From Amphiura filiformis (lineage: Eukaryota; Echinodermata; Ophiuroidea; Amphilepidida; Amphiuridae): a DNA stretch of 64,000 nucleotides. Below the pieces are notes generated by a model. It had not been told where the DNA came from. It was given only the letters and a program-made list of their open reading frames with translations, and did no database searches. The stretch is taken from the NCBI RefSeq assembly GCF_039555335.1, contig NC_092628.1, forward strand, positions 81,742,315 through 81,806,314, in the 5' to 3' direction. Positions 19,987 to 31,271 of the stretch are shown piece after piece (position 1 is the stretch's first letter; each line of letters opens with the position of its first letter). Both the position numbers and the translations under genes were made by a program.

Positions 19987-20488
19987 TATCAGTATGATGA
20001 TAGGACAGCTAAGGTGGCTGGCTGCTAATTCCGATTACGCAAATGGAGGCCTCGTGGCATTATTTTAACCATCGCCTGTCAAACAAAAAGTTTGGGATTT
20101 TCTATTGGTTGTCAATTTGTGTGGTAATCAGTGGTGTCAAGTTAACTTGTACCGGAATCTCGGTACACTGACGACATCTATTGTAGGACCTTTTCCGGGC
20201 GGTGCTGTCACTGGACTTTCGCGAGTCATCTTTCTTGCGCCATATGAGCATGATGAAATAGTAGTCTGATGAACATATTCTGGTAAATAAGAAAAAAAAA
20301 GGTCCTACTCGTCGGACTAGACAATAGGTGTCAAGATATTCTTTCCAAACATTAACACTAACACCTTTGCCATTACAACCCTAAGTCTTATTCCTAGCCC
20401 TATTAACCCTAAATTCTACTCTGAACACATGGCATATGAACGATACTGAATTTATGCTAAATCTTTCCTTCAATCAATTATCTTTCAG

Positions 20489-20720
20489 ACATGATGCTGA
20501 TGCAAGTGAACTCAAGAGACTGGAAGAGCAACAAAAAACATCCAAACTCCAGCTTCTGAAGGATTTTTGTGATCTGGGCTGTGCCATACATTGGTCTGCT
20601 CCTGGATTTCTATGGGCACAAAAACTACCAGATAGTGTCTTAGGTTTGTTAGGTACCATGTCATCTGTTTTAGGCTTTCATGCTATGCTGGTGCAACAAC
20701 GTAAACAAAAAACAAAATAG
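20489..20720 (+). CDS. PEX11G: PEX11-gamma, exon 4 and stop
   Basis: Opens after TCTTTCAG; its first base completes the Gly codon split at exon 3. Reads HDADASELKRLEEQQKTS (a charged helix), then DFCDLGCAIHWSAPGFLWAQKLPDSV and a final hydrophobic LGLLGTMSSVLGFHAML before a basic QQRKQKTK end and TAG. The AIHW...GFLWA and LLGTMSS blocks are the conserved C-terminal PEX11 membrane region. The cytosolic basic tail is expected for this family. Separated from exon 3 by 10.2 kb. Confidence 0.92.
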
Positions 20721-21182
20721 AGTTGCATTAAAGGCACATTCACACAGAGTTCATCGAGTTGGGTGACTGAAATATTTTGACTTCATTATGTGGTGATTAG
20801 CAAGTGAAAGTTGCAACAGCAGATTTTATGAAAATAATTAGATCCAATATTTGTGTCAGCTCCAACACATATACTCAAACCTATAGGTTTATTGTTAAGG
20901 TTTATGCTATTCTGTACAAATACTGTGATGTTGGAATCTCATACTAATGCTGGATAAAATAGCTGTCAAAATTACTCAAATGAAAATTGCGATTGTGATG
21001 TGATATGCAGGGTTCCCATTAGACCAGGTTTTTTGGTCTTTTCACTTTTGAAGATTATGGAGTTCACCTGGACCCATAATTTGAGAAGAACTTGTCCGAA
21101 TTAGTGTATCCACAGACCCCAAAAACTTCTTTGGGACCCCATAGTTTTCAAATTTGGTAGATTATGGGGTCCAACAGTGCGC
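20721..21182. other. PEX11G 3' flank, no further gene
   Basis: Ordinary A+T-rich sequence. An ATTAAA at 20727 is too near the stop to be a confident polyadenylation signal; none better was seen. Confidence 0.45.
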
Positions 21183-21690
21183 TAGCCTGACACATCATGG
21201 CCCTATTGGTTCCTTCCTCGCCATAGGGCCATGACTTCCGTAGTATTGCAAAAAGCGGGGCACACAGAGGCAGCCGAACTGTGAACTCATGTCGCAGTTT
21301 CAAAGGTTCACCCTGCAGGTTCAGTTTTGTGATATAATCCTTAACAATAACACTATGAAGACTTCCTGCATCTCTTTTCTTCATTAAATCTGAAAATGAT
21401 ATTTCTTCGCCACCATGGCCACTATGTTATCTCTATGAGACATACATTTTTGTTCTGGTGTTGATCGCTACAGTCACAAATTTGGTCATTTTACAGTCTT
21501 CAAATGTACCAAAAATTTCCACACATGCACCAAATATGTTTTGTTTAAGTCGTATCTTCACGTGAGGAACGGTAAGAAGTGATATTTTGTTGATAAAATT
21601 CGATACTGTGTACCCTGGACCAGATAGGCTCAGGAGCCTCAGACCTTCGTACGGAGAAGGCCAGTGGAAATCGTAATGACTGGGCGCCAT
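21183..21690 (-). mobile_element. Longer relative of the 6616-6990 element, inverted
   Basis: Read on the plus strand it begins TAGCCTGACACATCATGGCCCTA, with TTCCTTCCTC, TAGGGCCATGA, GCGGGGCAC and TGTGAACTCATGTC. Later it has TCTTCACGTGAGGAA and CAGTGGAAATCGTAATGAC. These match the reverse complement of 6616-6990 in order. The right boundary is approximate and no target duplication was found. Confidence 0.6.
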
Positions 21691-21859
21691 CATTTTTGGA
21701 TTTAGCACAAACCCTGGTGACATGTCAAACAATATCTCCACAAACTTAATTTGTGAAATCACTGTAAATCAAAATTGTGGAAAATTCAAAACTCAAAATA
21801 TGTGAATGTGCCTTTTTCAAATCGATACTTGCAATAACATTCCTTGCTCTAGTATCAGT

Positions 21860-22356
21860 GTTTTTGTCTCGCCTGAACTTTGTTCAGGATGGGACTTAGT
21901 AATCACTATTTCTGTCTGTCCGTGCGTGGGGGTGTGTGTGGGGGTGTGTGTGTGTGGATGTATGTGTGTCCGTCCGGAGCTGTATCTGGGTAACCGTAAG
22001 ACTTACGGCGACGCTACTTGGTGGGAGGAAGGGTATCCAAGTTTGCTCCGTAACCGTATGTTTTCGGTGAAAAATATGCAAATTAACATAGCTAATTTGC
22101 ATAATTTATGCGAAAATCAGCGCAAATTGATAGCGGAGTTTGTGGACAGACTATCTCAAGATCCGTCGGGCGCATGGTAACGAAACCTGGTGGCAGCAAT
22201 GATACACATCTGCTGATCACCTGATTAGTTTTTTTTCTTTTTTTATGCGCATTTAGTTGTTAATTTGCATAATTTATGCACAACGATTCTACAAATATGG
22301 TTGGAAATCTGAAGAAATCCGCCTTGTGGAGCTGTATCTGGGGATTCGTAAGAACC
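21860..22356 (+). repeat. GT-rich dispersed repeat leading into the 605-bp array
   Basis: TCGCCTGAACTTTGTTCAGGATGGGAC, a (GT)n-like tract at 21926-21970, and GAGCTGTATCTGGGTAACCGTAAG, which recurs in degenerate form at 22328. The open frame at 21806-22180 runs through this repeat and is not considered a gene. Confidence 0.6.
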
Positions 22357-24175
22357 CTAAGCCCTATGATGATGAAACGTGGTAGGGGGTAGTATGACCA
22401 GAGGATCTCAACCCGATTCGATTTTCAGCGCAAAATATGGTAATTAAGTACCTAATTTGCATAATTTATGCATAAAATGCAAAACCTATTTTCTCGGATA
22501 CTAGGGGTCGCACGTTCTTCAAACTTGGTGGGTGGGTGCATCTTCACCCCAGACAGAACAAGTTTGTGTTGGTTAGTGCGTCAAGGTCACCCAAGGTCAT
22601 CCAGCGGTCATCTGAGGTCAAATGACTAAAAAAAATGTCGTATGGGCACGAAACTTGGTGGGTACGGTCAACATAATGTGGTAGGGGGTAATATGACCAG
22701 AGGATGCACACTAGTACCCCCCCCCCATGTGGCCCCTCCCACACACTCAAAGTTGAGGGGGGGGGGGGGGTCAAAAATTTAATGAAATATTGTTTTTATA
22801 TTGCGCATTACATATATCAATTTCGGTCGTGTAGGCCAAGTTATTAGGCCAAAAAAAGACTTTGAAGAATGTCTCTCATGTACAAAAGTATAGGAAACTG
22901 AATATTTAAAACCAGCTTTTTAGGGTGAAGGAAGCATTTTTTCAAAAAAATGTCTAAAACAGGTTCCCTAAGCCCTATGATGATGAAACGTGGTAGGGGT
23001 AGTATGACCAGAGGATCTCAACCCGATTCGATTTTCAGCGCAAAATATGGTAATTAAGTACCTAATTTGCATAATTTATGCATAAAATGCAAAACCTATT
23101 TTCTCGGAGACTAGGGGTCGCACGTTCTTCAAACTTGGTGGGTGGGTGCATCTTCACCCCAGACAGAACAAGTTTGTATTGGTTAGTGCGTCAAGGTCAC
23201 CCAAGGTCATCCAGGGGTCATCTGAGGTCAAATGACTAAAAACTGTCGTATGGGCACGAAACTTGGTGGGTACGGTCAACATAATGTGGTAGGGGGTAGT
23301 ATGACCAGAGGATGCACACTAGTACCCCCCCCCCATGTGGCCCCTCCCACACACTCAAAGTTGAGGGGGGGTCAAAAATTTAATGAAATATTGTTTTTAT
23401 ATTGCGCATTACATATATCAATTTCGGTCGTGTAGGCCAAGTTATTAGGCCAAAAAAAGACTTTGAAGAATGTCTCTCATGTACAAAAGTATAGGAAACT
23501 GAATATTTAAAACCAGCTTTTTAGGGTGAAGGAAGCATTTTTTCAAAAAAATGTCTAAAACAGGTTCCCTAAGCCCTATGATGATGAAACGTGGTAGGGG
23601 GTAGTATGACCAGAGGATCTCAACCCGATTCGATTTTCAGCGCAAAATATGGTAATTAAGTACCTAATTTGCATAATTTATGCATAAAATGCAAAAACCT
23701 ATTTTCTCGGAGACTAGGGGTCGCATACGTTCTTCAAACTTGGTGGGTGGGTGCATCTTCACCCCAGACAGAACAAGTTTGTATTGGTTAGTGCGTCAAG
23801 GTCACCCAAGGTCATCCAGGGGTCATCTGACGTCACACGACTAAAACCTGTCGTATGGGCACGAAACTTGGTGGGTACGGTCAACATAATGTGGTAGGGG
23901 GTAGTATGACCAGAGGATGCACACTAGTACCCCCCCCCCCCATGTGGCCCCTCCCACACACTCAAAGTTGAGGGGGGGGGTCAAAAATTTAATGAAATAT
24001 TGTTTTTATATTGCGCATTACGTATATCAATTTCTGTCGTGTAGGCCAAGTTATTAGGCCAAAAAAGACTTTGAAGAATGTCTCTCATGTACAAAAGTAT
24101 AGGAAACTGAATATTTAAAACCAGCTTTTTAGGGTGAAGGAAGCATTTTTTCAAAAAAATGTCTAAAACAGGTTT
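22357..24175 (+). repeat. Three tandem copies of a ~605-bp unit
   Basis: Units start at about 22357, 22968 and 23569 with CTAAGCCCTATGATGATGAA and end in TGTCTAAAACAGGTT. Copies are nearly identical; differences are mostly lengths of G and C runs (near 22717, 22755, 23323 and 23932). Each unit contains ATTTGCATAATTTATGCAT, an AGGTCA direct-repeat cluster, and GTGGCCCCTCCCACACACTC. High identity suggests recent duplication or homogenisation. Confidence 0.9.
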
Positions 24176-24209
24176 TATGTCAAAAATGGTCTCTTTTGGG
24201 GTGCTACAT

Positions 24210-24775
24210 CGAGTCAAATGTTCACAAGATTATTTCAGGGGTCATCCGAGGTCACCCAGGGTTCATCTAAGGTCAAATTACTAAAACTGTCGATGGGCAT
24301 GAAACTGGTGGGTACAATCAACATTTAGAGTCAAATGTTCGGAAGATTATTTTGGGGTCATCTGAGGTCACCAGGGGTCATCTGAGGTCAAATTACTAAA
24401 AACTGGCGTATGGGCATGAAACTTGGTGGGTACAGTCAACATTTCGAGTCAAATTTTTGGAAGGTTATTTCGGTTCATCCGAGGTCACCCAAGGGTCATC
24501 TGAGGTCAAATTACTAAAAACGGTTATTTGGGCATGAAACTTGGTGGGTACAGTCAACATTTAGAGTCAAAGTTTCGGAAGGTAATTTCGGGGTCATCCA
24601 AGGTCACACAGGGGTCATCTGAGGTCACATTACTAAAAACTGTCATATGGGCATGAAACTTGGTGGGTACAGTCAACATTTAGAGTCAAAGTTTCGGAAG
24701 GTAATTTAGGGGTCATCCAAGGTCACCCATGGGTCATCTGAGGTCAAATTACTAAAACTGTCGTGTGGCCAGCCG
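24210..24775 (+). repeat. ~115-bp tandem array rich in AGGTCA
   Basis: About five copies carrying GGGTCATCCGAGGTCACC, GGGTCATCTGAGGTCAAATT, GGGCATGAAACTTGGTGGGT and ACAGTCAACATTTAGAGTC. The unit is a shorter relative of those at 1471-2330 and inside the 605-bp repeat. Confidence 0.85.
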
Positions 24776-26315
24776 AGACCCACCAAAATTTAGGGATCAA
24801 AGGTCAAATTCCAATATTGGTCCAAGCAAGCTCAAATTGAACAGGCAAATCGCCATGGGTTGTTGCAGGTTCATTTACTTCTACCAAAAGTAATCGTAAA
24901 AGCAGGCGATCGCGAAAGCAGGCGAGACTCGTGGTTCGAGAACCGCCTTTTTATATGAGTAATATGTATTAACCATGACCCAGACAGTGTGATATTCAAG
25001 ATCATTTGTACCACATAATCATAAGGCCACCTTACAAACACCTTGTCTTAAAACTTTTTTTAAAAATGTTTTCTTAAAATTATTACCCAGAGTACCTTTA
25101 TTGTCTCAACCGGCATCTTCAGCACAGCATCTTCAACAGATGTGACTGCTCTGAAGATTTCTGGAAGCTATAGAAAAATTACTTAATTCGTGTACATTGT
25201 GGAACATACTCTTTCACTTTGCGTGGCTGTGCGTAGTAAGCTGTTGTATGCAGATAACCTCGCAATATGGACGCATAGAGTAGCGCTGTACGCTCGTGTA
25301 TTAGCATGATTAGTCGCGAGTAACAAGCGTAGTTGAATGTTCCACGATGTATAGTAATGTTGAGGCACCTCTGATGAAGTCACATACCTGGGCAACTTGT
25401 AATCCTTTTCTTTGGCTTAGGAAGGTTTTCAACATGGGGGGGGGGGGGCTGAAACTTGAAAATGTTTGGTGGGCCACCTTGGGTGCCAGAGGAGTCAGAA
25501 AATGTTGCAAAATATAGGTCACAAACACCCATTTTTCACTCTATTTTATCACAATTTTTTTACTTCACCTAAGATTATGGGGGGTGCTGAAAGGTATTCT
25601 AGCCCCAGAACCAAAATTATTGAGGGGCTGAGCCCCAAGCCCCCAGTTCCTAAGCCTATGCTTTGTTTTAAGTTCAGTTTTGGACCTTTTGTTCTCTAGA
25701 ACCTCACAACAGAAATCCTTTGGCAGGGCTTTGGCCCAAGAATCATGACATTTTTGTTGTGTAAAATTTGAAAAATAAAATTTAAATTGTATCACCTTTT
25801 TATAAGCCTCAGTTGAAAGATGCAAAACAAGGACTGAATTCTGGTAAACTTTAAAAGGACCATACGGCATAGATAATTTCTCTGTTGTAGTTTTTGAAAA
25901 AATGACATGATTTCTATAGGGCAAAACATGCACAAGCTTTGAGACAAACTGTAACTTTAAGGTGGCCTGATATTAACCTGAGATTATGTGCAAAGAGTAT
26001 AAGATTCTGGGACACTTTTCAGATACACAATTTTCATGCAATTACTTGACGTTATTACTTACAGTACCTATGCAAAATTGTGTCTTGTACTTAGCTGTTT
26101 TTTTTGGACATAATTATGTCCTAAAATATTTTGCTTTGATAGAGTTATGAATCTATTCAGTATGTGCTAACATTTATAACAATGACATTGTACATATTTT
26201 AATTATATTTTTATAATCTTCTATATTTATCCTGATCTAATGTAACACATGATGTTTTATGGATCTTCTAGTTACATGCTGTGATCAATGCAATGGTATT
26301 ATTGTAATCATGGAA
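24776..26315. other. Intergenic, no gene seen; possible decayed MITE
   Basis: No exon recognised. GGCTTAGGAA near 25414 and TTCCTAAGCC near 25647 could be ends of a decayed inverted-repeat element of about 240 bp containing a G run, without a visible target duplication. Confidence 0.4.
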
Positions 26316-26323
26316 TGGGAGAT

Positions 26324-26543
26324 CAGTGGCGGTCCCATGGGGGGGGGGGGGGGGGAGTGGCATGACTCTTGCCACCCCTGTTTATCCCCCAGTAAAAACC
26401 CAAAATTACAAAAATTTCCATATTTTGCTGCAATTTTGCCCAAAATTTGGTGATTTTGCCCCCCCCCCCCCAGAAATTCACTTTGCCCCCCTCAAATGCT
26501 CCCCCCAAAAAAAAAAAAAAAATATTTCCTGGTGCCGCCACTG
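26324..26543. mobile_element. hAT-type MITE A, 220 bp
   Basis: Ends CAGTGGCGG...CCGCCACTG with C/G-run-rich interior. Flanked by TGGGAGAT (26316-26323) and TGAGAGAT (26544-26551), an 8-bp duplication with one mismatch. Shares its right end (TCCTGGTGCCGCCACTG) and length with 41854-42071. Confidence 0.82.
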
Positions 26544-26722
26544 TGAGAGATTCTGTATACCACAACCCAAAAGTATCAATATGTGCATGTATTTTAAAAT
26601 TCCTGACAAAATAACTATGTTGTAACCTTTGTGCTTTCCATCAGAAAACTAGGTTTTTGGTTGTCCTTTTTTTTAATATTAATTACTATTTTGTCGATTT
26701 ATTTTGCAAAAAAGTAGGTTAA

Positions 26723-27002
26723 GGTGGTACTACACCCTTGGCAAATTTTGTGCCTATTTATACAGTATATTATAGGGGCAAGGACTACAACTACTGCACT
26801 GGAAATTTTATTTCAGCACAGACAACAGTTGTGGAGTTACAGTCAAAAATGAGGGAAAACCAATATTTGATTTAATCAATCAATAACTACTTGCCTTGAG
26901 TTGCTGAATTTTCAGTACATATCTTACTTGTCACCAACACGATCTAATTTTTGAGAAAAATGCAAAAATAAGCAAAACATTGGCCAGGGTTTTAGTACCA
27001 CC
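26723..27002. mobile_element. 280-bp MITE with TTAA target duplication
   Basis: Left GGTGGTACTACACCCTTG and right CAGGGTTTTAGTACCACC are inverted repeats; TTAA lies outside each (26719-26722, 27003-27006). TTAA targets are used by piggyBac and Kolobok superfamilies; which one applies cannot be said. Confidence 0.78.
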
Positions 27003-27006
27003 TTAA

Positions 27007-27968
27007 AGCCACAATGTATTATTTACTAATCAATATGGATATTGGTAATGGTATGAGAGATTTAAAATCTAGCCACAATGTATGATTTACTGATCAATAT
27101 GGATATTGGTAATGGTATGAGAGATTTAAAATCTAGCCACAATGTATGATTTACTAATCAATATGGATATTGGTAATGGTATGAGAGATTTAAAATCTAG
27201 CCACAATGTATGATTTACTAATCAATATGGCTATTGGTAATGGTATGAGAGATTTAAAATCTAGCCGCAATGTATGATTTACTAATCAATATGGATATTG
27301 GTAATGGTATGAGAGATTTAAAATCTAGCCACAATGTATGATTTACTATAAGCACAGGATAAAAACACGATTTTTTTTTTTTTTTTTTTTTTATTTTAAT
27401 TTTTTTTTAGAAGTTGTAGACCTAAATTACTTGTTATTGAAGGTTGGCACCTCCGAAATACTGCTACATAAAAAATAAAAATAAAAAAAGATTTAAAATT
27501 CTGAGATTTTTTTCAAAACTGGATAAATTTGTACATTTTAATTACTTTTGCTTCTATTGAACAGCTAGCAATGCATGTTAATTCAATATGTCCCTGGCTG
27601 TTCAATAGAAGCAACAGTAATTAAAACGTAAAACTTTATCCAGCTTTGGAAAAAAAAATTAGAATTTTTAACTCTAAATTTAGAGGCCGTATTTCTCCAG
27701 TTCCAACCTTCAATAACAAGTAATTTAGGTCTATAACTTCTAAAAAATTAAAAATTAAAAAAAAAAAAAAAAAAATTGAAAAAAAAAATAATTTCACCCA
27801 AAAACGCATAATTGCGGTATAAAAACCGCTATCGCTTTTTCCTCCGGTGCTTAATTTACTATATCAATATGCATATTGGTAATGGTATGAGAGATTTAAA
27901 ATCTAGCCACAATGTATGATTTACTAATCAATATGAATATTGGTAATGGTATGAGAGATTTAAAATCT
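27007..27968 (+). repeat. 64-bp minisatellite, split by an insertion
   Basis: About five copies at 27007-27348 and nearly two more at 27862-27968 of a 64-bp unit with CCACAATGTATGATTTACTA, ATCAATATGGATATTGG and TAATGGTATGAGAGATTTAA. It contains ATCAATAT/ATATTGG, a near-palindrome. Copies are almost identical. The array starts right after the preceding MITE's TTAA. Confidence 0.9.
27349..27853. mobile_element. 505-bp fold-back element inside the minisatellite
   Basis: Ends TAAGCACAGGA and TCCGGTGCTTA are inverted; ATTTACTA flanks both sides (27341-27348, 27854-27861) and is a single copy in undisturbed units. The interior is a long imperfect palindrome: AAGTTGTAGACCTAAATTAC with GTAATTTAGGTCTATAACTT, and GCTTCTATTGAACAGC with GCTGTTCAATAGAAGC, around a short unpaired centre near 27580. 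An 8-bp duplication fits hAT-like MITEs. Confidence 0.85.
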
Positions 27969-28405
27969 GAATTAATTAAATAGTAACCAAGATGATAAAG
28001 TTTAAAATGTTGTAAGTGCGGCACTGACTTATTAAGTGGCACTTTGTGTTGCATTTCAATAAAATGGACCATGAAATTACAAATCATTTCTGAGTTAACT
28101 ATTGTTAATGCTGGTACCCTTATGCTGGTTTCATACTACCCTGCCGCTTGCCGCTTAGCGGCGTGGCGCACGCGCATTGCAGACAAACGGACACAATAAA
28201 GGCTTGTCATTGGTTGAAACGCCCTGCCGCTGGAAAGTATGCTGGAGGCTTTAGTCATACAATTAAGTTTAACACTAAAATAATACCTGAAAGTAATTGT
28301 ATGATCTGAACCAATCAGATGAAAGTTGGCAATAACGAAATTGAGATACGCCTATAGGCAAAAATAAGAAGCACAAAACAAATAAAACATAAGAAAATGG
28401 ACATA

Positions 28406-28650
28406 TGTGACGCGATCAAGGGAAATGAGTCGGATGTCGCTAATATTGATATTGGCAAAGAAAGTGTTCAAATTCTTTTGTTTTATATTGTTTTCAGTAA
28501 TTGATAAATTGATGTAACTTCACAAAGGAAAGTCGTATCAACATGGGGTTTTCAGTTTCTGAAAGCCCTTAATGTCCTCTTTAGAAATATATGTAAAAAT
28601 CATTTTCGACCAGGGTCGACATGTGACTCATTCCCCTTGATCATGTCACA
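28406..28650. mobile_element. Inverted second copy of the 19739 element
   Basis: Same inverted ends (TGTGACGCGATCAAGGG ... CCCCTTGATCATGTCACA) and same interior words (GATATTGG, TTCTTTTGTTTT, GTTTTCAGTTTCTG) as 19739-19986 in reverse orientation. TA precedes it; TG follows, so one flank has drifted or the boundary is off. Confidence 0.75.
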
Positions 28651-30435
28651 TGTTCATAACTTTATGCCAGGGACTTAGAGATTTCAACAGCAGTAGGCTT
28701 AGGTACTGGGCAAAAAATAGTAATACTAATAGTAATAACTCATAAATTTTCAAAGTTCAGACTTTGGTAGAGTCAGGGCATGTCACATATAGTTTTAAAA
28801 TATGAATGAATTTGTTGCATAGAGTTGGTCCCAATTCAGGAAGCTCCGCTGTCATAAGTGCCACTTACATACGTACAACAGTGTTGCATTCACCATGACT
28901 ATAACCTTTTACATCCCTCGTCAAACATTTATGTATCCTGACATTACCAGAAACTACTGCTCATGTAAACATTATGCAAAATATACCTACGTCAGGGATG
29001 CAGTCTGTCAACAGTATTATAAATCAGGGGATTAACAAGCCAAACCAGGACATGTGCCATGGGAAATATGCCATTTTGTTTGTCACATATGGGAGCTAAA
29101 AGTGTACCTCGGAGTGTATCAAACAAGGGAGGACATTGTGTCTGCGAAAAGAGTGACATGCATCACAAGAGAAGTGCAGACAACAATTTGCTCGATATAG
29201 AGGGTGACACAATATAGCCTGTGGGAAAACAGGCACTAAAAGCAAGATTTCAGGATATGATGAGATAAAACTACTGATTTAATTTTTTTTTTAAATTCAG
29301 GGGCAGAAAATGGGCTGAAATAATATGGAAAGAGCGTAGTTTCTTTCAGGTGTTTAATCTTACTTTATGTTCGGGTGAGCACCTCTTTTTGTTAAAATCA
29401 AATTAAAAAACACATTTATTTGGTATTGTTTTATGTATATGGCTTAATCAATTAACTGTAAAGGTGGGTCAAAGGGGGCATTGCACAGCAAATAAAGCTG
29501 ACACACAAGAAGAATGGTATGGATTCTATAAAGGAGATCCCAAAGCTGGTGTATAAGGGTGTCTATTGATGTTTCAGCATACATTTAATGAAAGGAATCC
29601 AAGATTTGAAAGTTGCAGCAAAGTCCTATTCTTGTATTCAGTATTCATGGAAGATGTTTTCGGCGCTCATTGGATTGTTCTTGTTTCATGAATATTTTGG
29701 AGGTCAAAACATGTAATAGTCTATAAGAAAATTATTCACATCAGTGGTCATTGTTTTCTTAATCCAATATTGAAACACAAGTTCAATGTTTTCTGTGACC
29801 AAAAAGGTCACAAGAAGTGGAAGACCAAGGGTTACATATTGTGAACACCTCCCAATTAGTAAATTTTGAATCTAACAAAAAACAATATAATATTGACATT
29901 TTATGTTTTAATTTGACATGTAAATAATGATCACTGATGTGAATAATGGCAATTGTCATTGATTATTACATGTTTTGATCTTCTCCAAATACATGAAACA
30001 AAAAAGAATAATCCAATAAGCCTTTTTGAAATATGGCGGGCACAAAAGTAGAGGGCATACTTTGATTCGGGTAATCTTTTGTCAGCTGTCAGACAAAATT
30101 CTGACAGGGTCTATACATCTTATTCAAAATTTCCACAGAATTCAAAATGTATTTCTTGCTGAAGCGCATGGGGTGAAAATTTCACTTTTTCATCAAAAAC
30201 CCAGACTTGCTACAATTGCTCAGGCTTTTCTGTAGTAGTTGTACTAAATTGATCATTTTTTCTATCAGTCTGAGTTTGCACAGGTATTATTAATTCATAA
30301 AAATCATCATAGCCAATTAAAATAGACATGGGTGCAGAAAACATACATAGTTTATACTCCTGCCCACATCATAGTTTGTTCCAGCCTAGAGTTTCATCTA
30401 ACCCAGAGGACTTTTAAAGTTGGTAATTGATTGAT
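28651..30435. other. Intergenic, no gene seen
   Basis: A+T-rich unique-looking sequence. Open frames are short and lack splice or family support. Confidence 0.5.
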
Positions 30436-31150
30436 CAACAACATGATCTAAAATCAGCTATCTTCAGTAGATAGCATCATTAACATGATCTGATATCCGC
30501 TATCATTGGTAGATAGCAACATTAAGACAATCTGATATCAGCTATCTTCAGTAGATAGCATCATTAACATGATCTGATATCAGCTATCACTGGTAGATAG
30601 CAACATTAAGACAATCTGATATCAGCTATCTTCAGTAGATAGCATCATTAACATGATCTGATATCAGCTATCACTGGTAGATAGCAACATTAAGACAATC
30701 TGATATCAGCTATCTTCAGTAGATAGCATCATTAACATGATCTGATATCAGCTATCACTAGTAGATAGCAACATTAAGACAATCTGATATCAGCTATCTT
30801 CAGTAGATAGCATCATTAACATGATCTGATATCAGCTATCACTGGTAGATAGCAACATTAAGACAATCTGATATCAGCTATCTTCAGTAGATAGCATCAT
30901 TAACATGATCTGATATTAGCGATCTTCAGTAGATTTAGCAGCATTAACACAATCTGATGTCAGCCACATTTGGTAGATAGTAACATTATTAAGATCTGAT
31001 ATCAGCCTTTTTAAAGCAGATAGCAACATTAGCACACTCTGATATCAGCTATTTTAAGCAGATAGCAAAATCAATGTGATCTGATATCAGCTATCTTCAG
31101 CAGACAATAACATAACACAATCTGATATCAGCTATAAACAGTAGATAGTG
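30436..31150 (+). repeat. 42-bp satellite with 84-bp higher-order unit
   Basis: About 17 copies of a 42-bp monomer. In the first ~500 bp, type A (ATGATCTGATATCAGCTATCAC, then TGGTAGATAGCAACATT) alternates with type B (ACAATCTGATATCAGCTATCTT, then CAGTAGATAGCATCATT), making an 84-bp dimer repeated about six times; after 30910 monomers decay. Each monomer can form GCTATC-loop-GATAGC. It lacks spacers of varying sequence, so it is not a CRISPR array. Confidence 0.92.
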
Positions 31151-31271
31151 ACCGCAAATGACCCTTGAACTGACATCATATCCATCAACATCAAATATGC
31201 TATTGCCAAGGGGATGTTGTGTCCCAGTCGGCCAGTCCTATTGAAATCCATCAACGCAAATGGGAGAAATG

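Larger units (their letters stand above)
10255..20488 (+). other. PEX11G intron 3, enlarged by retrotransposon
   Basis: About 10.2 kb, of which 7.26 kb is one LTR retrotransposon in the same orientation as the gene. The rest holds a MITE at 11113, a short tandem repeat that was the insertion target, and an inverted-repeat element at 19739. No additional exon was recognised. Confidence 0.85.

Noticed and set aside
21806..22180. 124-codon open frame
   Set aside because: Cys/Val-rich part comes from a (GT)n tract inside a dispersed repeat; no domain.
26323..26625. Open frames rich in Gly or Pro
   Set aside because: Products of G and C runs inside a MITE.
30436..31150. CRISPR-like regular repeats
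   Set aside because: Contiguous 42-bp monomers without unique spacers, in a eukaryotic genome; a satellite.
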